Origin: C7867-002 sp964646515
GTDB lineage: Bacteria; Patescibacteriota; Minisyncoccia; Phycocordibacterales; PALSA-1337
Reading direction: 5' to 3'
Assembly: GCA_964646515.1 (NCBI GenBank)
Contig: CAZYES010000013.1
Location: 1 to 20,141 of the forward strand
DNA length: 20,141 nt
Below the pieces are notes generated by a model that worked only from the letters and a program-made list of their open reading frames with translations, did no database searches and was not told the origin of the DNA. Positions 6,034 to 13,027 of this stretch are shown here, in pieces; position 1 is the first letter of the stretch, and each line of letters begins with the position of its first letter. The translations under genes were made by a program, and so were the position numbers.

Positions 6034-6246
6034 TTAAGACTTTCTAAACAGCCAGATGATAAATATCATGGAAGCCATAGCTACCCCAAAACCGTATGCG
6101 AATAGAAGGGGAGTGAGGTCGACACTGACCGTGCTCGTACCGACCGACGAACATGAAGATTCTGAAAACTGGAAGAAGTCTCCGGAAGCCGGAGCAGACT
6201 CTTGACCGTTTAATGGAACTGAATAAGTGCAGTTTTCAGTGATCAT
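6034..6246 (-). CDS. 70-aa single-span phage membrane protein
   Basis: A polar, Ser-rich N-terminal segment of about 44 residues with Cys6 and Cys32 is followed by one hydrophobic helix (46-66, LLFAYGFGVAMASMIFIIW) and LFRKS. No signal peptide is seen, so the helix probably works as a C-terminal anchor with the Ser-rich part outside. The helix resembles that of the 33-aa protein (YG-x-G/A-V then Trp and a basic end), which suggests a related minor coat protein with an added ectodomain. It lies 4 nt after the 61-aa gene. It has no direct Ff counterpart by size, though it sits in the minor-coat block. Confidence 0.6.
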   Translation of the reverse strand: MITENCTYSVPLNGQESAPASGDFFQFSESSCSSVGTSTVSVDLTPLLFAYGFGVAMASMIFIIWLFRKS

Positions 6247-6250
6247 AGAT

Positions 6251-6436
6251 TTACTTTATTGTTGGCAACTTTTCCTCGGGATTCAGCGCTTCCTCGAAAA
6301 TATGCTTCCAGAAATAGAATGTGGTCGGATTATTGTCGAAATAAGAGCAGAGCATGAATATCAAGGAATCTGGTACGACGTTTTTGTTGATTGCAAGTGA
6401 TTTGTTATTCACTTTGATGTTTAATTTTGTGTTCAC
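6251..6436 (-). CDS. 61-aa phage protein of unknown function
   Basis: A GTG-started frame (6434-6436) encodes 61 mostly soluble residues: a basic N terminus, then helix-forming segments (PDSLIFMLCSYF, FWKHIFEEAL) and a charged tail. No family is recognised. It sits between the ssDNA-binding protein gene and the membrane-protein block, where Ff has no extra gene, and ends 4 nt before the 70-aa gene, which supports its reality. No ATG is available in frame before residue 9. Possible roles are replication control or assembly, without evidence for either. Confidence 0.5.
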   Translation of the reverse strand: MNTKLNIKVNNKSLAINKNVVPDSLIFMLCSYFDNNPTTFYFWKHIFEEALNPEEKLPTIK

Positions 6437-6477
6437 GTTATTATTTTATTTTTTAGTTACGATGTTGCTTATGTATG

Positions 6478-6529
6478 CTCCATTTGAGCGGCCGAGGAAG
6501 TAAGCCCGGCGCTTCGATAACAAATGGAG
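6478..6529. repeat. inverted repeat between the pV-like gene and the coat block
   Basis: Perfect 9-nt arms CTCCATTTG (6478-6486) and CAAATGGAG (6521-6529) enclose 34 nt that can form a further GC-rich stem (GCCG with CGGC). It lies in the roughly 100-nt non-coding gap 6437-6540. On the minus strand no U-tract follows, so a simple terminator is unlikely. A structural DNA element or translational operator for the downstream block is possible. Confidence 0.5.
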
Positions 6530-6540
6530 TAGGGGATACC

Positions 6541-6780
6541 CTAAGAGTTGAGTGGTCTGACGGCGACGATCTTGAGAGAAGCAAGGCGGTTGCTGCCGGA
6601 GACGATGTCTATGTCGGCTTCAACCTCTGAATCGAGCAGATTGGATATATTGCCAACCTTGTTGCGATCGAGCTTAAACTTCAAAATCTTGCCGTTATAA
6701 CGAGCTTGGATATTGGAGTATTTGACTCCTTGATATTCACCCTCGTTAAATTCGAGCAAAGCCAATTTGATTGTTTGCAT
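6541..6780 (-). CDS. small OB-like ssDNA-binding protein (pV position)
   Basis: A 79-aa all-beta-looking protein with alternating hydrophobic residues, aromatic residues (Tyr16, Tyr21, Tyr28) and several Lys/Arg, of the size of Ff pV (87 aa). pV is a beta-barrel that coats nascent single strands and represses pII translation. The pattern EYQGVKYSNI followed by YNGKILKFKL and a final SLKIVAVRP strand resembles the pV layout (GKPYS region and the C-terminal MIDRLRLVP strand), but the similarity is by shape and not firm. It is the first gene of the phage operon, just inside the right attachment repeat, matching the Ff order where gV precedes gVII/gIX. No Shine-Dalgarno is seen. Confidence 0.6.
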   Translation of the reverse strand: MQTIKLALLEFNEGEYQGVKYSNIQARYNGKILKFKLDRNKVGNISNLLDSEVEADIDIVSGSNRLASLKIVAVRPLNS

Positions 6781-6853
6781 GTAGCGTTTGGATTAGAAAA
6801 TCGCCCGTGAGCTCCCGTGCAGGGAATATCACAGACGATTCTGTTTTGTTTAT

Positions 6854-6870
6854 AAACGACCTTTAATGTT
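6854..6870. repeat. candidate attachment site (distal side)
   Basis: This is the second copy of the 17-nt repeat at 931-947 (15/17; exact CCTTTAATGTT at 6860-6870). Here the left arm is AACGA instead of AACAT. It lies 73 nt upstream of the first phage gene. Joining the outer flanks of the two copies would recreate a site with symmetric AACAT/ATGTT arms, as expected for an empty host attB. The 115 nt from here to 6985 holds no gene that I can see, only short palindromes (for example TAGTATACTA at 6949-6958). Confidence 0.6.
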
Positions 6871-6985
6871 GGTAGGGAGGCCCTTACTAGCTGGGCTTTG
6901 CTCTCAACACTCTGGGTCTATTGTATGTCGCACAATATATCTTTTGGGTAGTATACTATATTGAAAAGCCTATGATACTTCCCTG

Positions 6986-7228
6986 TCAGGTAATTTTTCT
7001 CATAATAGGCGCGAGGATGTTATTCCAGATGAAATTGAAAATCCCAGACAGATAATTATTCCAAATAGAAGTGATTATCTCCTTTACGTATGCCCAATTA
7101 TCTTGGAACGTCTGCGAATCTATTATGTCGCGCAGATTTAGTCCAAGGTAGCTTATTATCAGTAGCGCCACGATCACTAGGACTATCGTCCTTATGAGTC
7201 CCCTATTGTTGTTTCTTCTTTTGATCAT
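6986..7228 (-). CDS. small single-span membrane protein (host)
   Basis: An 80-aa protein with a basic N terminus (MIKRRNNNRG), one hydrophobic helix (about 12-30, IRTIVLVIVALLIISYLGL), and an amphipathic, Trp-rich remainder (WAYVKEIITSIWNNY). No family is recognised. It is the first host gene outside the phage and follows the M23 peptidase gene by 69 nt on the same strand, suggesting co-transcription and a possible envelope role. The AT-rich region just before the ATG may carry its own -10 box. Confidence 0.6.
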   Translation of the reverse strand: MIKRRNNNRGLIRTIVLVIVALLIISYLGLNLRDIIDSQTFQDNWAYVKEIITSIWNNYLSGIFNFIWNNILAPIMRKIT

Positions 7229-7297
7229 ATCTTATATATTAACTTATAATTGGATGAAGTTTTTTGAGTTATACACAGATGAGTTGGCTGGAACGGT

Positions 7298-8596
7298 TCA
7301 GATAGACGGTAGATATGATAGTGGATTTAGCTTGGCGCTTGGGTCAGCGAATGGGATCATGGAATTTTTGCAATATATGCTCTCGGTAAATTTTCTGATC
7401 AAAATACCCTCCGTAGCGTACACTCCAAAATGAAGATGCGGACCAGTACTAATACCGGTGTTACCGGAATATCCCAGCAGTTGCCCCGTCGAGACGTTTT
7501 GCCCGATTGAAACTTTTTGTAAAGAAAGATGACCATATAATGTCGATAGTCCATTTGTATGCTTGACCATGATCCATTTACCATAGGAACAAGAAGAATT
7601 GATGTCCGCGTCATAGACGGCCGTGACCACTCCAGAAAGTGAGGCTTTTACGGCTGTTCCTATCGATGCTCGTAGATCAATGCCTGGATGAGACCCGCTT
7701 TTATATATCTGTGGATTTGCTGTGGCAAAAGAGGTATTACCGAAATATTGTGTTATTTTGATATTATCTAGTGGCCAGGATAAGATGCCCGATCCGGCTT
7801 GTGGTATGGAAGATGGGTTGATCAATAGATTCAATTGCGATTCGTATATATCTATTTCTTTTTGAATTGCTACTTCACGAGCTTTTTTGGCCGCAAGTAT
7901 TTCTTTATATGACGCTTCTGATTGTTTGGTTTCTTTCAACAAAGTATCTTTTTCTGCTTTTGTCGAAAGAACGATCTTTTTCTCATCTCCGAGCTGGTTA
8001 TTTAGAGCCAAAAGTTCGGCTTTGGCTTTTTCGCTTGACGTTTTGTTATATTCAAGGTCTGCTTTATCTTCGCTAAGTTTTACGACGCGGTCACGTAAGC
8101 TCTTCTGTATTATTCCCAGTTCGTCCATAGAATTCCATGCCTGTGCCAATGAGTCGCTCTTGAGAAGCATTTCCACTAGTGATTGGTCGCTCATTTGATC
8201 TATCTCTACAAAGGAACGGCTAATGATACGTATGTCATCTTGGATCTTACCTTCCTTGTTTGTTATCTGTGAATCAAGTTTTTGTATTTCATAATTTTTG
8301 GCGGTAATTTTATCCTGCGTCAAAGATATATTTGCCTCTAGTTTTTTTCTAGTGAGGTCCAATGATTTTATTGTCGATGAGAGAGAACTTGCCTGAGAAC
8401 TGAGCGAATCTATCTGTTTTTGGTAGCTCTTGATCTCTTTTTCCAGATTAGCCATATCGCGATTTCGTTGGTCGATCTTATCCTGCAATTCAGATATAGT
8501 TTCGGCCTTGGCTATTATCATTTTGCCACCGGCTATATTATAGGCTACTGAGCAAAGAATAATGATGTATATTATCGATAGCGGACATTTTTTCAT
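7298..8596 (-). CDS. coiled-coil M23-family peptidoglycan endopeptidase (EnvC/NlpD-like)
   Basis: A 432-aa secreted protein with an N-terminal hydrophobic signal or anchor (about 7-31, ending AKA), a long coiled coil (33-255) rich in Lys, Glu, Leu and Ser, and a C-terminal M23 (LytM) domain. Zinc and catalytic residues are present: His303 and Asp307 in SGSHPGIDLRA, His356 in LYGHLS, and His387/His389 in GPHLHFGVY. An intact site implies real endopeptidase activity, unlike EnvC itself, which only activates amidases. The family splits peptidoglycan crosslinks during division, with the coiled coil binding partners near FtsEX. The start codon overlaps the gltX stop (ATGA at 8593-8596), so translation is coupled. 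Confidence 0.85.
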   Translation of the reverse strand: MKKCPLSIIYIIILCSVAYNIAGGKMIIAKAETISELQDKIDQRNRDMANLEKEIKSYQKQIDSLSSQASSLSSTIKSLDLTRKKLEANISLTQDKITAKNYEIQKLDSQITNKEGKIQDDIRIISRSFVEIDQMSDQSLVEMLLKSDSLAQAWNSMDELGIIQKSLRDRVVKLSEDKADLEYNKTSSEKAKAELLALNNQLGDEKKIVLSTKAEKDTLLKETKQSEASYKEILAAKKAREVAIQKEIDIYESQLNLLINPSSIPQAGSGILSWPLDNIKITQYFGNTSFATANPQIYKSGSHPGIDLRASIGTAVKASLSGVVTAVYDADINSSCSYGKWIMVKHTNGLSTLYGHLSLQKVSIGQNVSTGQLLGYSGNTGISTGPHLHFGVYATEGILIRKFTESIYCKNSMIPFADPSAKLNPLSYLPSI

Positions 8597-9936
8597 TGAG
8601 TAAGTTTTTTTATAGCTATTTCAATGCGCGCGATGGACTTGTCTTTACCCAAGATCGACGCACAAGTAAATGGGTCTGGCGATTTCTCTTGACCTGTCAA
8701 CGCAAAACGCAAAGGCCACAGGACATCGCCTTTACCATTGGTTTCGGCATATGACCAAATGATGTCTTTGATCGTATTGGCATCAAATTTGCCCGTGGTA
8801 TCTGTATTGTTGATGGTTGTCAGTATCTCTATCATCTTTGATAGATGCTTCTTTGCCATTTCCCTACTAGGATTTTTTTTCCACAAAAGCATATCTGGTT
8901 TATAGTCTGGTAATTCTTTGACGAAGCTAAGCTCGCCATTTTTATCTAATAAAGTTTTGATATCGGCGAATACCATGATTTTTTCGCGCAGTATGGGCAC
9001 GAGTTTTTCCAATCGATCTTTGTCGATTAGCAACCATTCAGGGACAAATGGTCTTGAATAGTCTACGAATTCATGATCTGATAATTTTGCAATATATTCA
9101 TGATTGAACCAATTCAGCTTCTCTTCGTTGAAGATAGCGCCTCCCTTTTGTATACGTTCGATAGAAAAGATCCTGATGATTTCTTCGAGCGAGAGCAGTT
9201 CCCTATCGTCTGCAGGATGCCAGCCAAGAAGAGCCATATAATTGATCAAAGCATCTGGAATGTAGCCTTTTTCTCGATATTCGGTCATAGCAAGCGCTCC
9301 TTGTCTTTTTGATAGTTTCGAACGGTCTGTTCCCAAAAGAAGCGGTAGATGTATGTACTCTGGCGGTTTTGCTCCGATGGCTTCGAATATGAGGATCTGT
9401 CTCGGAGTGTTGGAAATATGGTCTTCTCCACGGATGATGTGACTTACCCCCATCAAGAGGTCATCTATCACATTTACCAAGTGAAATATGGGTTCGTCTA
9501 AACTCTTGGCGATTACGAAATCACCCAGCTCTGTGGTGTCGAAAGTTACATGACCGCGGACCAAGTCATTGAAGGTGACCTTTTTGTTGGGATTTTTGAA
9601 TCGTATTACTTCGCTTCGGTCTTGTTTTTCTTTTGGGGTTTCTTTGGAAATGTAAGCAATTCCGGAATCAACCAACTTGTTAAGATATTTTTTGTAAATC
9701 TCCGCGCGTTCGCTTTGGCGATAAAATTCATCGTATTTTATATTTAGCCATTTTAGACTGTCGATGATATTGTCTTCGTATTCTTTTTTTGATCTTTCCT
9801 TGTCTGTATCTTCTATACGTAGGATAAATTTACCTTTATTTTGTTTGGCAAAGATATAGGCAAAAAGCGCCGTGCGATAACTTCCGGCATGAAATAATCC
9901 CGTAGGCGATGGTGCAAAACGAGTCGTGATATTCAT
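8593..9936 (-). CDS. gltX: glutamyl-tRNA synthetase
   Basis: A 447-aa class I synthetase that charges tRNA(Glu) with glutamate in the cytoplasm. The Rossmann half begins RFAPSPTGLFHAGSYRTALF, where the HIGH signature reads HAGS at 16-19. Next come RIEDTD (40-45), the conserved RGEDH (169-173), and the class I KMSKS motif as KLSKR (207-211). The C-terminal anticodon-binding part is of bacterial GlxRS type. A lone GltX in such a genome may be non-discriminating, with GatCAB finishing Gln-tRNA(Gln), but nothing here tests this. TATAAT lies 6 nt before the ATG, so the transcript is probably leaderless. It is followed without a gap by the M23 gene. Confidence 0.95.
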   Translation of the reverse strand: MNITTRFAPSPTGLFHAGSYRTALFAYIFAKQNKGKFILRIEDTDKERSKKEYEDNIIDSLKWLNIKYDEFYRQSERAEIYKKYLNKLVDSGIAYISKETPKEKQDRSEVIRFKNPNKKVTFNDLVRGHVTFDTTELGDFVIAKSLDEPIFHLVNVIDDLLMGVSHIIRGEDHISNTPRQILIFEAIGAKPPEYIHLPLLLGTDRSKLSKRQGALAMTEYREKGYIPDALINYMALLGWHPADDRELLSLEEIIRIFSIERIQKGGAIFNEEKLNWFNHEYIAKLSDHEFVDYSRPFVPEWLLIDKDRLEKLVPILREKIMVFADIKTLLDKNGELSFVKELPDYKPDMLLWKKNPSREMAKKHLSKMIEILTTINNTDTTGKFDANTIKDIIWSYAETNGKGDVLWPLRFALTGQEKSPDPFTCASILGKDKSIARIEIAIKKLTQ

Positions 9937-9942
9937 GGAGGT

Positions 9943-9948
9943 ATTATA
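9943..9948 (-). promoter_or_regulatory. -10 box of gltX
   Basis: TATAAT on the minus strand ends exactly 6 nt before the gltX ATG, which would place the transcription start at or next to the A of ATG. The -35 region is weak (TCGCAT at 17 nt). Confidence 0.55.
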
Positions 9949-10023
9949 ATTCGAATTTACAAATTATGCGAATCGTTGGACATTTGTCACATATATAGAT
10001 TTGATTGATTATGTAATATGCAA

Positions 10024-10057
10024 ATGGCACCACCGATAATGTATCGCATGATGCCAT
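10024..10057. repeat. nested hairpin between the DUF7282-like gene and gltX
   Basis: Outer arms ATGGCA (10024-10029) and TGCCAT (10052-10057) enclose an inner palindrome, CGATA-ATG-TATCG (10034-10046). It follows the stop codon at 10085 on the minus strand and precedes the gltX promoter, so it may end the upstream transcript. No U-tract follows it, so terminator status is uncertain. Confidence 0.35.
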
Positions 10058-10084
10058 CTGTATGATCTATGGGCTTTATTTGAG

Positions 10085-10597
10085 TTAGCCTTTGAGCTCT
10101 AGGTCTGCAGAAGCCGAGGCACGGAATATTTTCATGATAATACTTCCCTTTGAATCTTTGAGAGGCTGATTCTTTGTGATGTCGAATTTATTGTTATCTG
10201 TGTCGGTGTATATAACCGCATAATAAGTGGCTCCCTCGATTGTCGGCTCGGTTAGAGTGAGCTTGCTACCGGGGTTGATACCTTTTTCGAAATGCATTGA
10301 ACCAATGACGGCTCCCAGTTTTCCGGCGTCATCTTTGTGTATCGCAACCCATCCCGATTGGGCTAGCTGAACAGATGAAAAGTAAACCACATTACCGGGG
10401 TATTGATCTGACATGATTATTCTGTTTACTCCGCTGATTTCGTCAGTTATTGGCGTGTTGTCTTCGGTAGGAGTGACAGCTGGTGCTTCGGAAGATTTGT
10501 TGCCAAAGACCATGATGCCGAGGATTATAAGTACAATTATAACAACTACTGTTACGACCCATTGCCAAGTTTTGATACCCGATGCTTGAGGTTCCAT
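10085..10597 (-). CDS. membrane-anchored protein with DUF7282-like domain
   Basis: A 170-aa protein with a short cytoplasmic N terminus, one hydrophobic helix (about 11-31, VVTVVVIIVLIILGIMVFG), a Pro/Thr-rich linker (35-50) and an extracellular beta domain. The domain pattern (VNRIIMSDQ, VYFSSVQLAQSGWVAIH, GSMHFEKGIN, YYAVIYTDTDNNKFD) resembles the DUF7282 family, common in archaeal and Patescibacteria surface proteins and without known activity. It stands between murG and gltX on the same strand, separated by 70 nt and 148 nt. A role in the envelope is inferred from topology only. ATG 10597 is preceded very closely by TATAAT. Confidence 0.6.
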   Translation of the reverse strand: MEPQASGIKTWQWVVTVVVIIVLIILGIMVFGNKSSEAPAVTPTEDNTPITDEISGVNRIIMSDQYPGNVVYFSSVQLAQSGWVAIHKDDAGKLGAVIGSMHFEKGINPGSKLTLTEPTIEGATYYAVIYTDTDNNKFDITKNQPLKDSKGSIIMKIFRASASADLELKG

Positions 10598-10667
10598 ATG
10601 ATTATATGATTAACAAACTTATAAACTGATAATTACGACTTTTTATTAGATAGGTATTATAGCACCA

Positions 10668-11798
10668 CTATTTTTCATGTTCAAGTGCTATATCGAGGAT
10701 GGCGCCGGCTATAGTTGAAGCACTATCCAGTCTGGCGAAAGCTTTGGCGCGCTCCTTCATGGTCTGTTTTATCGATGTTCCGTCATTTATCCTATTTATT
10801 TCTTCTATGAGTATATGAGAACTTAGGTTGTTTTCTTCTATGACTGAGGCTGCGCCAGTTTTGGCATAAGCGAAGGCATTATCGGTCTGGTCGTGAGATA
10901 TAGAACTAGGTAGAGGGATTATTATCGATGGTATTCCCCAGATGGCGATCTCAAATATGGTCGAACCGGCTCGAGAAACTACGATATCTGCTACACCAGC
11001 TGCCATACGCAGATTGAGCTCGTCCAGGTAGTCATAAGGGTGATAACGGTATGAGTATTGGTTATCTTTCAAAATTATTTCTGTTGTGGATTTGATCTCT
11101 TTGAGATTGGAGCGACCAGTTTGGTGTATGACCTGATAACGATTTAGTAGTTCTGGAAGCGCTTCAAGGATAATATCATTGATCGTCTGTGATCCTTGTG
11201 ATCCCCCGAGAATAAGAATAGTTGGCGTGTTGCTTTCCAATTGTAACAATTCGTGCGCGCCATTTGAAAGAGGCTCTTTGATCTCATTTCTCACAGGATT
11301 GCCAGTGAATGCCACGCGATCGGTGTTTTTGAAATATTTTGCCGCGCTTGGATATGATAGAGCGATCCTTTTGGCGAACTTCCCTGCCCACAGATTGACT
11401 CTACCCGGTTTGCTGTCAGACTCGTGAATTACGACTGGTATATGTAAGATCTTTGCAGCGAAAATCGCAGGAAAACTGGCGTAGCCACCTTTGCTGAAGA
11501 TCACATCGGGATATATGGAATACATACGCAAAAGTCCGTAGAGACATCCATAGACAGTCTTGAATATATCGGTAATATTAAGTAAAGAAAAATATCTCCT
11601 TAGTTTCCCAGCGGGGACGCCGACGTATTCTATTTCATTGTCGAATAGGGCGCGTTCATTGTACTTGCCTGGAGCCATATAATATAGCTTTGGTGGCAGG
11701 ATTCTGTACTCTTTTGCTTTTTCCTGGATTGCCTGAGCAACAGCGATAATCGGATAAAAATGTCCTCCTGTGCCACCACCGGTAAGTAATATTTTCAT
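10668..11798 (-). CDS. murG: UDP-GlcNAc:lipid I N-acetylglucosaminyltransferase
   Basis: A 376-aa GT28 glycosyltransferase acting at the inner face of the membrane. It adds GlcNAc to lipid I to make lipid II, the peptidoglycan precursor. Signature features are the N-terminal GGGTGGH loop (7-13), HESDSKPG in the acceptor domain, ILGGSQGSQ at the start of the donor domain, and the UDP-GlcNAc site SRAGSTIFE with a conserved HDQTDNA motif downstream. Length is normal (E. coli 355 aa). It follows ftsW by about 108 nt, the classical division/cell-wall cluster order. TAAAAT lies 7 nt before the ATG and could serve as an internal promoter. Confidence 0.95.
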   Translation of the reverse strand: MKILLTGGGTGGHFYPIIAVAQAIQEKAKEYRILPPKLYYMAPGKYNERALFDNEIEYVGVPAGKLRRYFSLLNITDIFKTVYGCLYGLLRMYSIYPDVIFSKGGYASFPAIFAAKILHIPVVIHESDSKPGRVNLWAGKFAKRIALSYPSAAKYFKNTDRVAFTGNPVRNEIKEPLSNGAHELLQLESNTPTILILGGSQGSQTINDIILEALPELLNRYQVIHQTGRSNLKEIKSTTEIILKDNQYSYRYHPYDYLDELNLRMAAGVADIVVSRAGSTIFEIAIWGIPSIIIPLPSSISHDQTDNAFAYAKTGAASVIEENNLSSHILIEEINRINDGTSIKQTMKERAKAFARLDSASTIAGAILDIALEHEK

Positions 11799-11805
11799 AA
11801 TAGTT

Positions 11806-11811
11806 ATTTTA
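11806..11811 (-). promoter_or_regulatory. possible -10 box of murG
   Basis: TAAAAT on the minus strand ends 7 nt before the murG ATG, the same arrangement as for gltX and scpB. The surroundings are AT-rich, so this could be chance. Confidence 0.3.
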
Positions 11812-11906
11812 ATATGGATCTATGAATATCACAAGGCAATTGTGACAGTATTTTATCTTTCTGGTTGGATATACAGCGCGTTTTACTACTTGTATGCTCT
11901 TTTGTG

Positions 11907-13004
11907 TCATCTTACGTGTTTCGAGATATTTGCCACGATGCCCGCGATCATCAAGGTGATCATCAGAGCTGTCCCGCCATGACTCACGAACAAAAGTGGT
12001 ATCCCAGACAGTGGCAAAAGTCCGAGCATGGCTGACATATTCATGAATGATTCGATGATGATAAGTACGGCAATACCTATAGAGACCAATCCACCAAAAA
12101 TGTCCGGGGCACGATTCCCCACCCTAAAGGTGCTAATAGCAAAAAGGACATATAGCATCAATAGTCCAATACTACCTACAAAACCAAATTCCTCAGCGGC
12201 AACAGCGAATATGGAGTCATCTGTAGGTTGAGGCAAATATCCAAATTTTTGTACGCTTTGACCAAAACCACGGCCCCAAAACCCTCCAGAACCTATGGCG
12301 ATCAGTGACTGATTGATTTGATAGCCAGCTCCTTGCGCATCGGAGTTATGGTCTAAAAACGTCTGTACTCTTTGTAAGGCGTAAGGTCGCGTATACAAGA
12401 CTGAAGCTAGGACTATGCCCATGAGCACAACAGCGATGCCCACATGTCTCATTGGCACTCCGGCCACTATTAACATAATGAGCCCAGTGCCGGCGATGAT
12501 GACTAATGTGTCCGTGTCTCTTTGTGCGAGAAGAAGTATGCTCAAAATTGCTACGATCACTATGTAAGGTAATAATCCGAGCTTGATAGATTTGATTTTA
12601 TCTCGTACAAAATAAACCCACGCTGCCAGATATATGACAAAAGCGATTTTCAATAATTCGGAAGGTTGAAAAGTAAAAGCCCCTATGTTTATCCAACGGG
12701 ACGCGCCGTTAAAGTGAAAAGTCAAGCTAGGTATGAATAGAAGCAAATTTACTAAAATGGCGCCGATTAAAATGAATAGAGCGGATTTGCGCCACCAAGA
12801 GTAGTTTATCTTTGAGAATAAATAAAAAAGACCTATACCAATGACGAGGCTTACTGCTTGTTTTGTGGCAACCGTATTGAAACTTGCGCCATTTTGCGCC
12901 AGCAGTCCTAATGAGGCAGACAAGAAAATGACGAAACCAAAAACAGTCAAAAGAACAACCGTTGTGAGGAAGAAGCGATCTATTTTTTTTCTGGATGAGG
13001 ACAT
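11907..13004 (-). CDS. ftsW: SEDS-family peptidoglycan glycosyltransferase
   Basis: A 365-aa polytopic membrane protein of the FtsW/RodA/SpoVE family, with about ten hydrophobic segments. It polymerises lipid II together with a class B PBP. Family marks are FLSASLGL in the first helix, GASRWINIGAFTFQPSE (the conserved W-x-x-x-G-x-x-x-x-Q-P-S-E loop), the TDDSIFAVAAEEFGF segment containing the position of the catalytic Asp, and SGIPLLFVSHGG near the C terminus. The pairing with murG favours FtsW over RodA. It starts 23 nt after scpB ends, so co-transcription with scpAB is likely. Confidence 0.9.
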   Translation of the reverse strand: MSSSRKKIDRFFLTTVVLLTVFGFVIFLSASLGLLAQNGASFNTVATKQAVSLVIGIGLFYLFSKINYSWWRKSALFILIGAILVNLLLFIPSLTFHFNGASRWINIGAFTFQPSELLKIAFVIYLAAWVYFVRDKIKSIKLGLLPYIVIVAILSILLLAQRDTDTLVIIAGTGLIMLIVAGVPMRHVGIAVVLMGIVLASVLYTRPYALQRVQTFLDHNSDAQGAGYQINQSLIAIGSGGFWGRGFGQSVQKFGYLPQPTDDSIFAVAAEEFGFVGSIGLLMLYVLFAISTFRVGNRAPDIFGGLVSIGIAVLIIIESFMNMSAMLGLLPLSGIPLLFVSHGGTALMITLMIAGIVANISKHVR

Positions 13005-13027
13005 TTGTAGGTGTCTGATTAGTCAGG

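Larger units (their letters stand above)
931..6870 (-). mobile_element. integrated filamentous phage (inovirus prophage)
   Basis: The unit between the two direct repeats measures about 5.92 kb, normal for an inovirus. Its genes, all on the minus strand, follow the Ff module order: ssDNA-binding protein, small membrane proteins, major coat, adhesin, pVI-like protein and Zot/pI ATPase, followed by a HUH replication initiator and a tyrosine integrase. Diagnostic proteins are the Zot-type ATPase (2748-3449), the signal-peptide coat protein with acidic N terminus, hydrophobic core and basic C terminus (5411-5665), and the HUH Rep (1883-2683). No gene is visibly broken, so the element could be active. 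Secretin (pIV) and an immunity repressor are not seen. Host genes flank it on both sides. Confidence 0.85.

Noticed and set aside
5920..6105. 61-codon open frame on the plus strand
   Set aside because: It is antisense to the tightly packed 35-aa and 70-aa membrane-protein genes, has no hydrophobic or family pattern, and opposes the strand of every real gene here.
6446..6523. TTG-started 25-aa basic peptide frame on the minus strand
   Set aside because: It lies within the inverted repeat region, needs a rare start codon without a ribosome site, and nothing but its basic composition supports it.
6871..6985. tRNA gene or tRNA-derived attachment site beside the distal att repeat
   Set aside because: No cloverleaf arms or T-loop consensus were found; the site appears intergenic.
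7867..8198. Plus-strand open frames inside the M23 gene
   Set aside because: They are shadows of the low-complexity coiled-coil coding sequence on the other strand.
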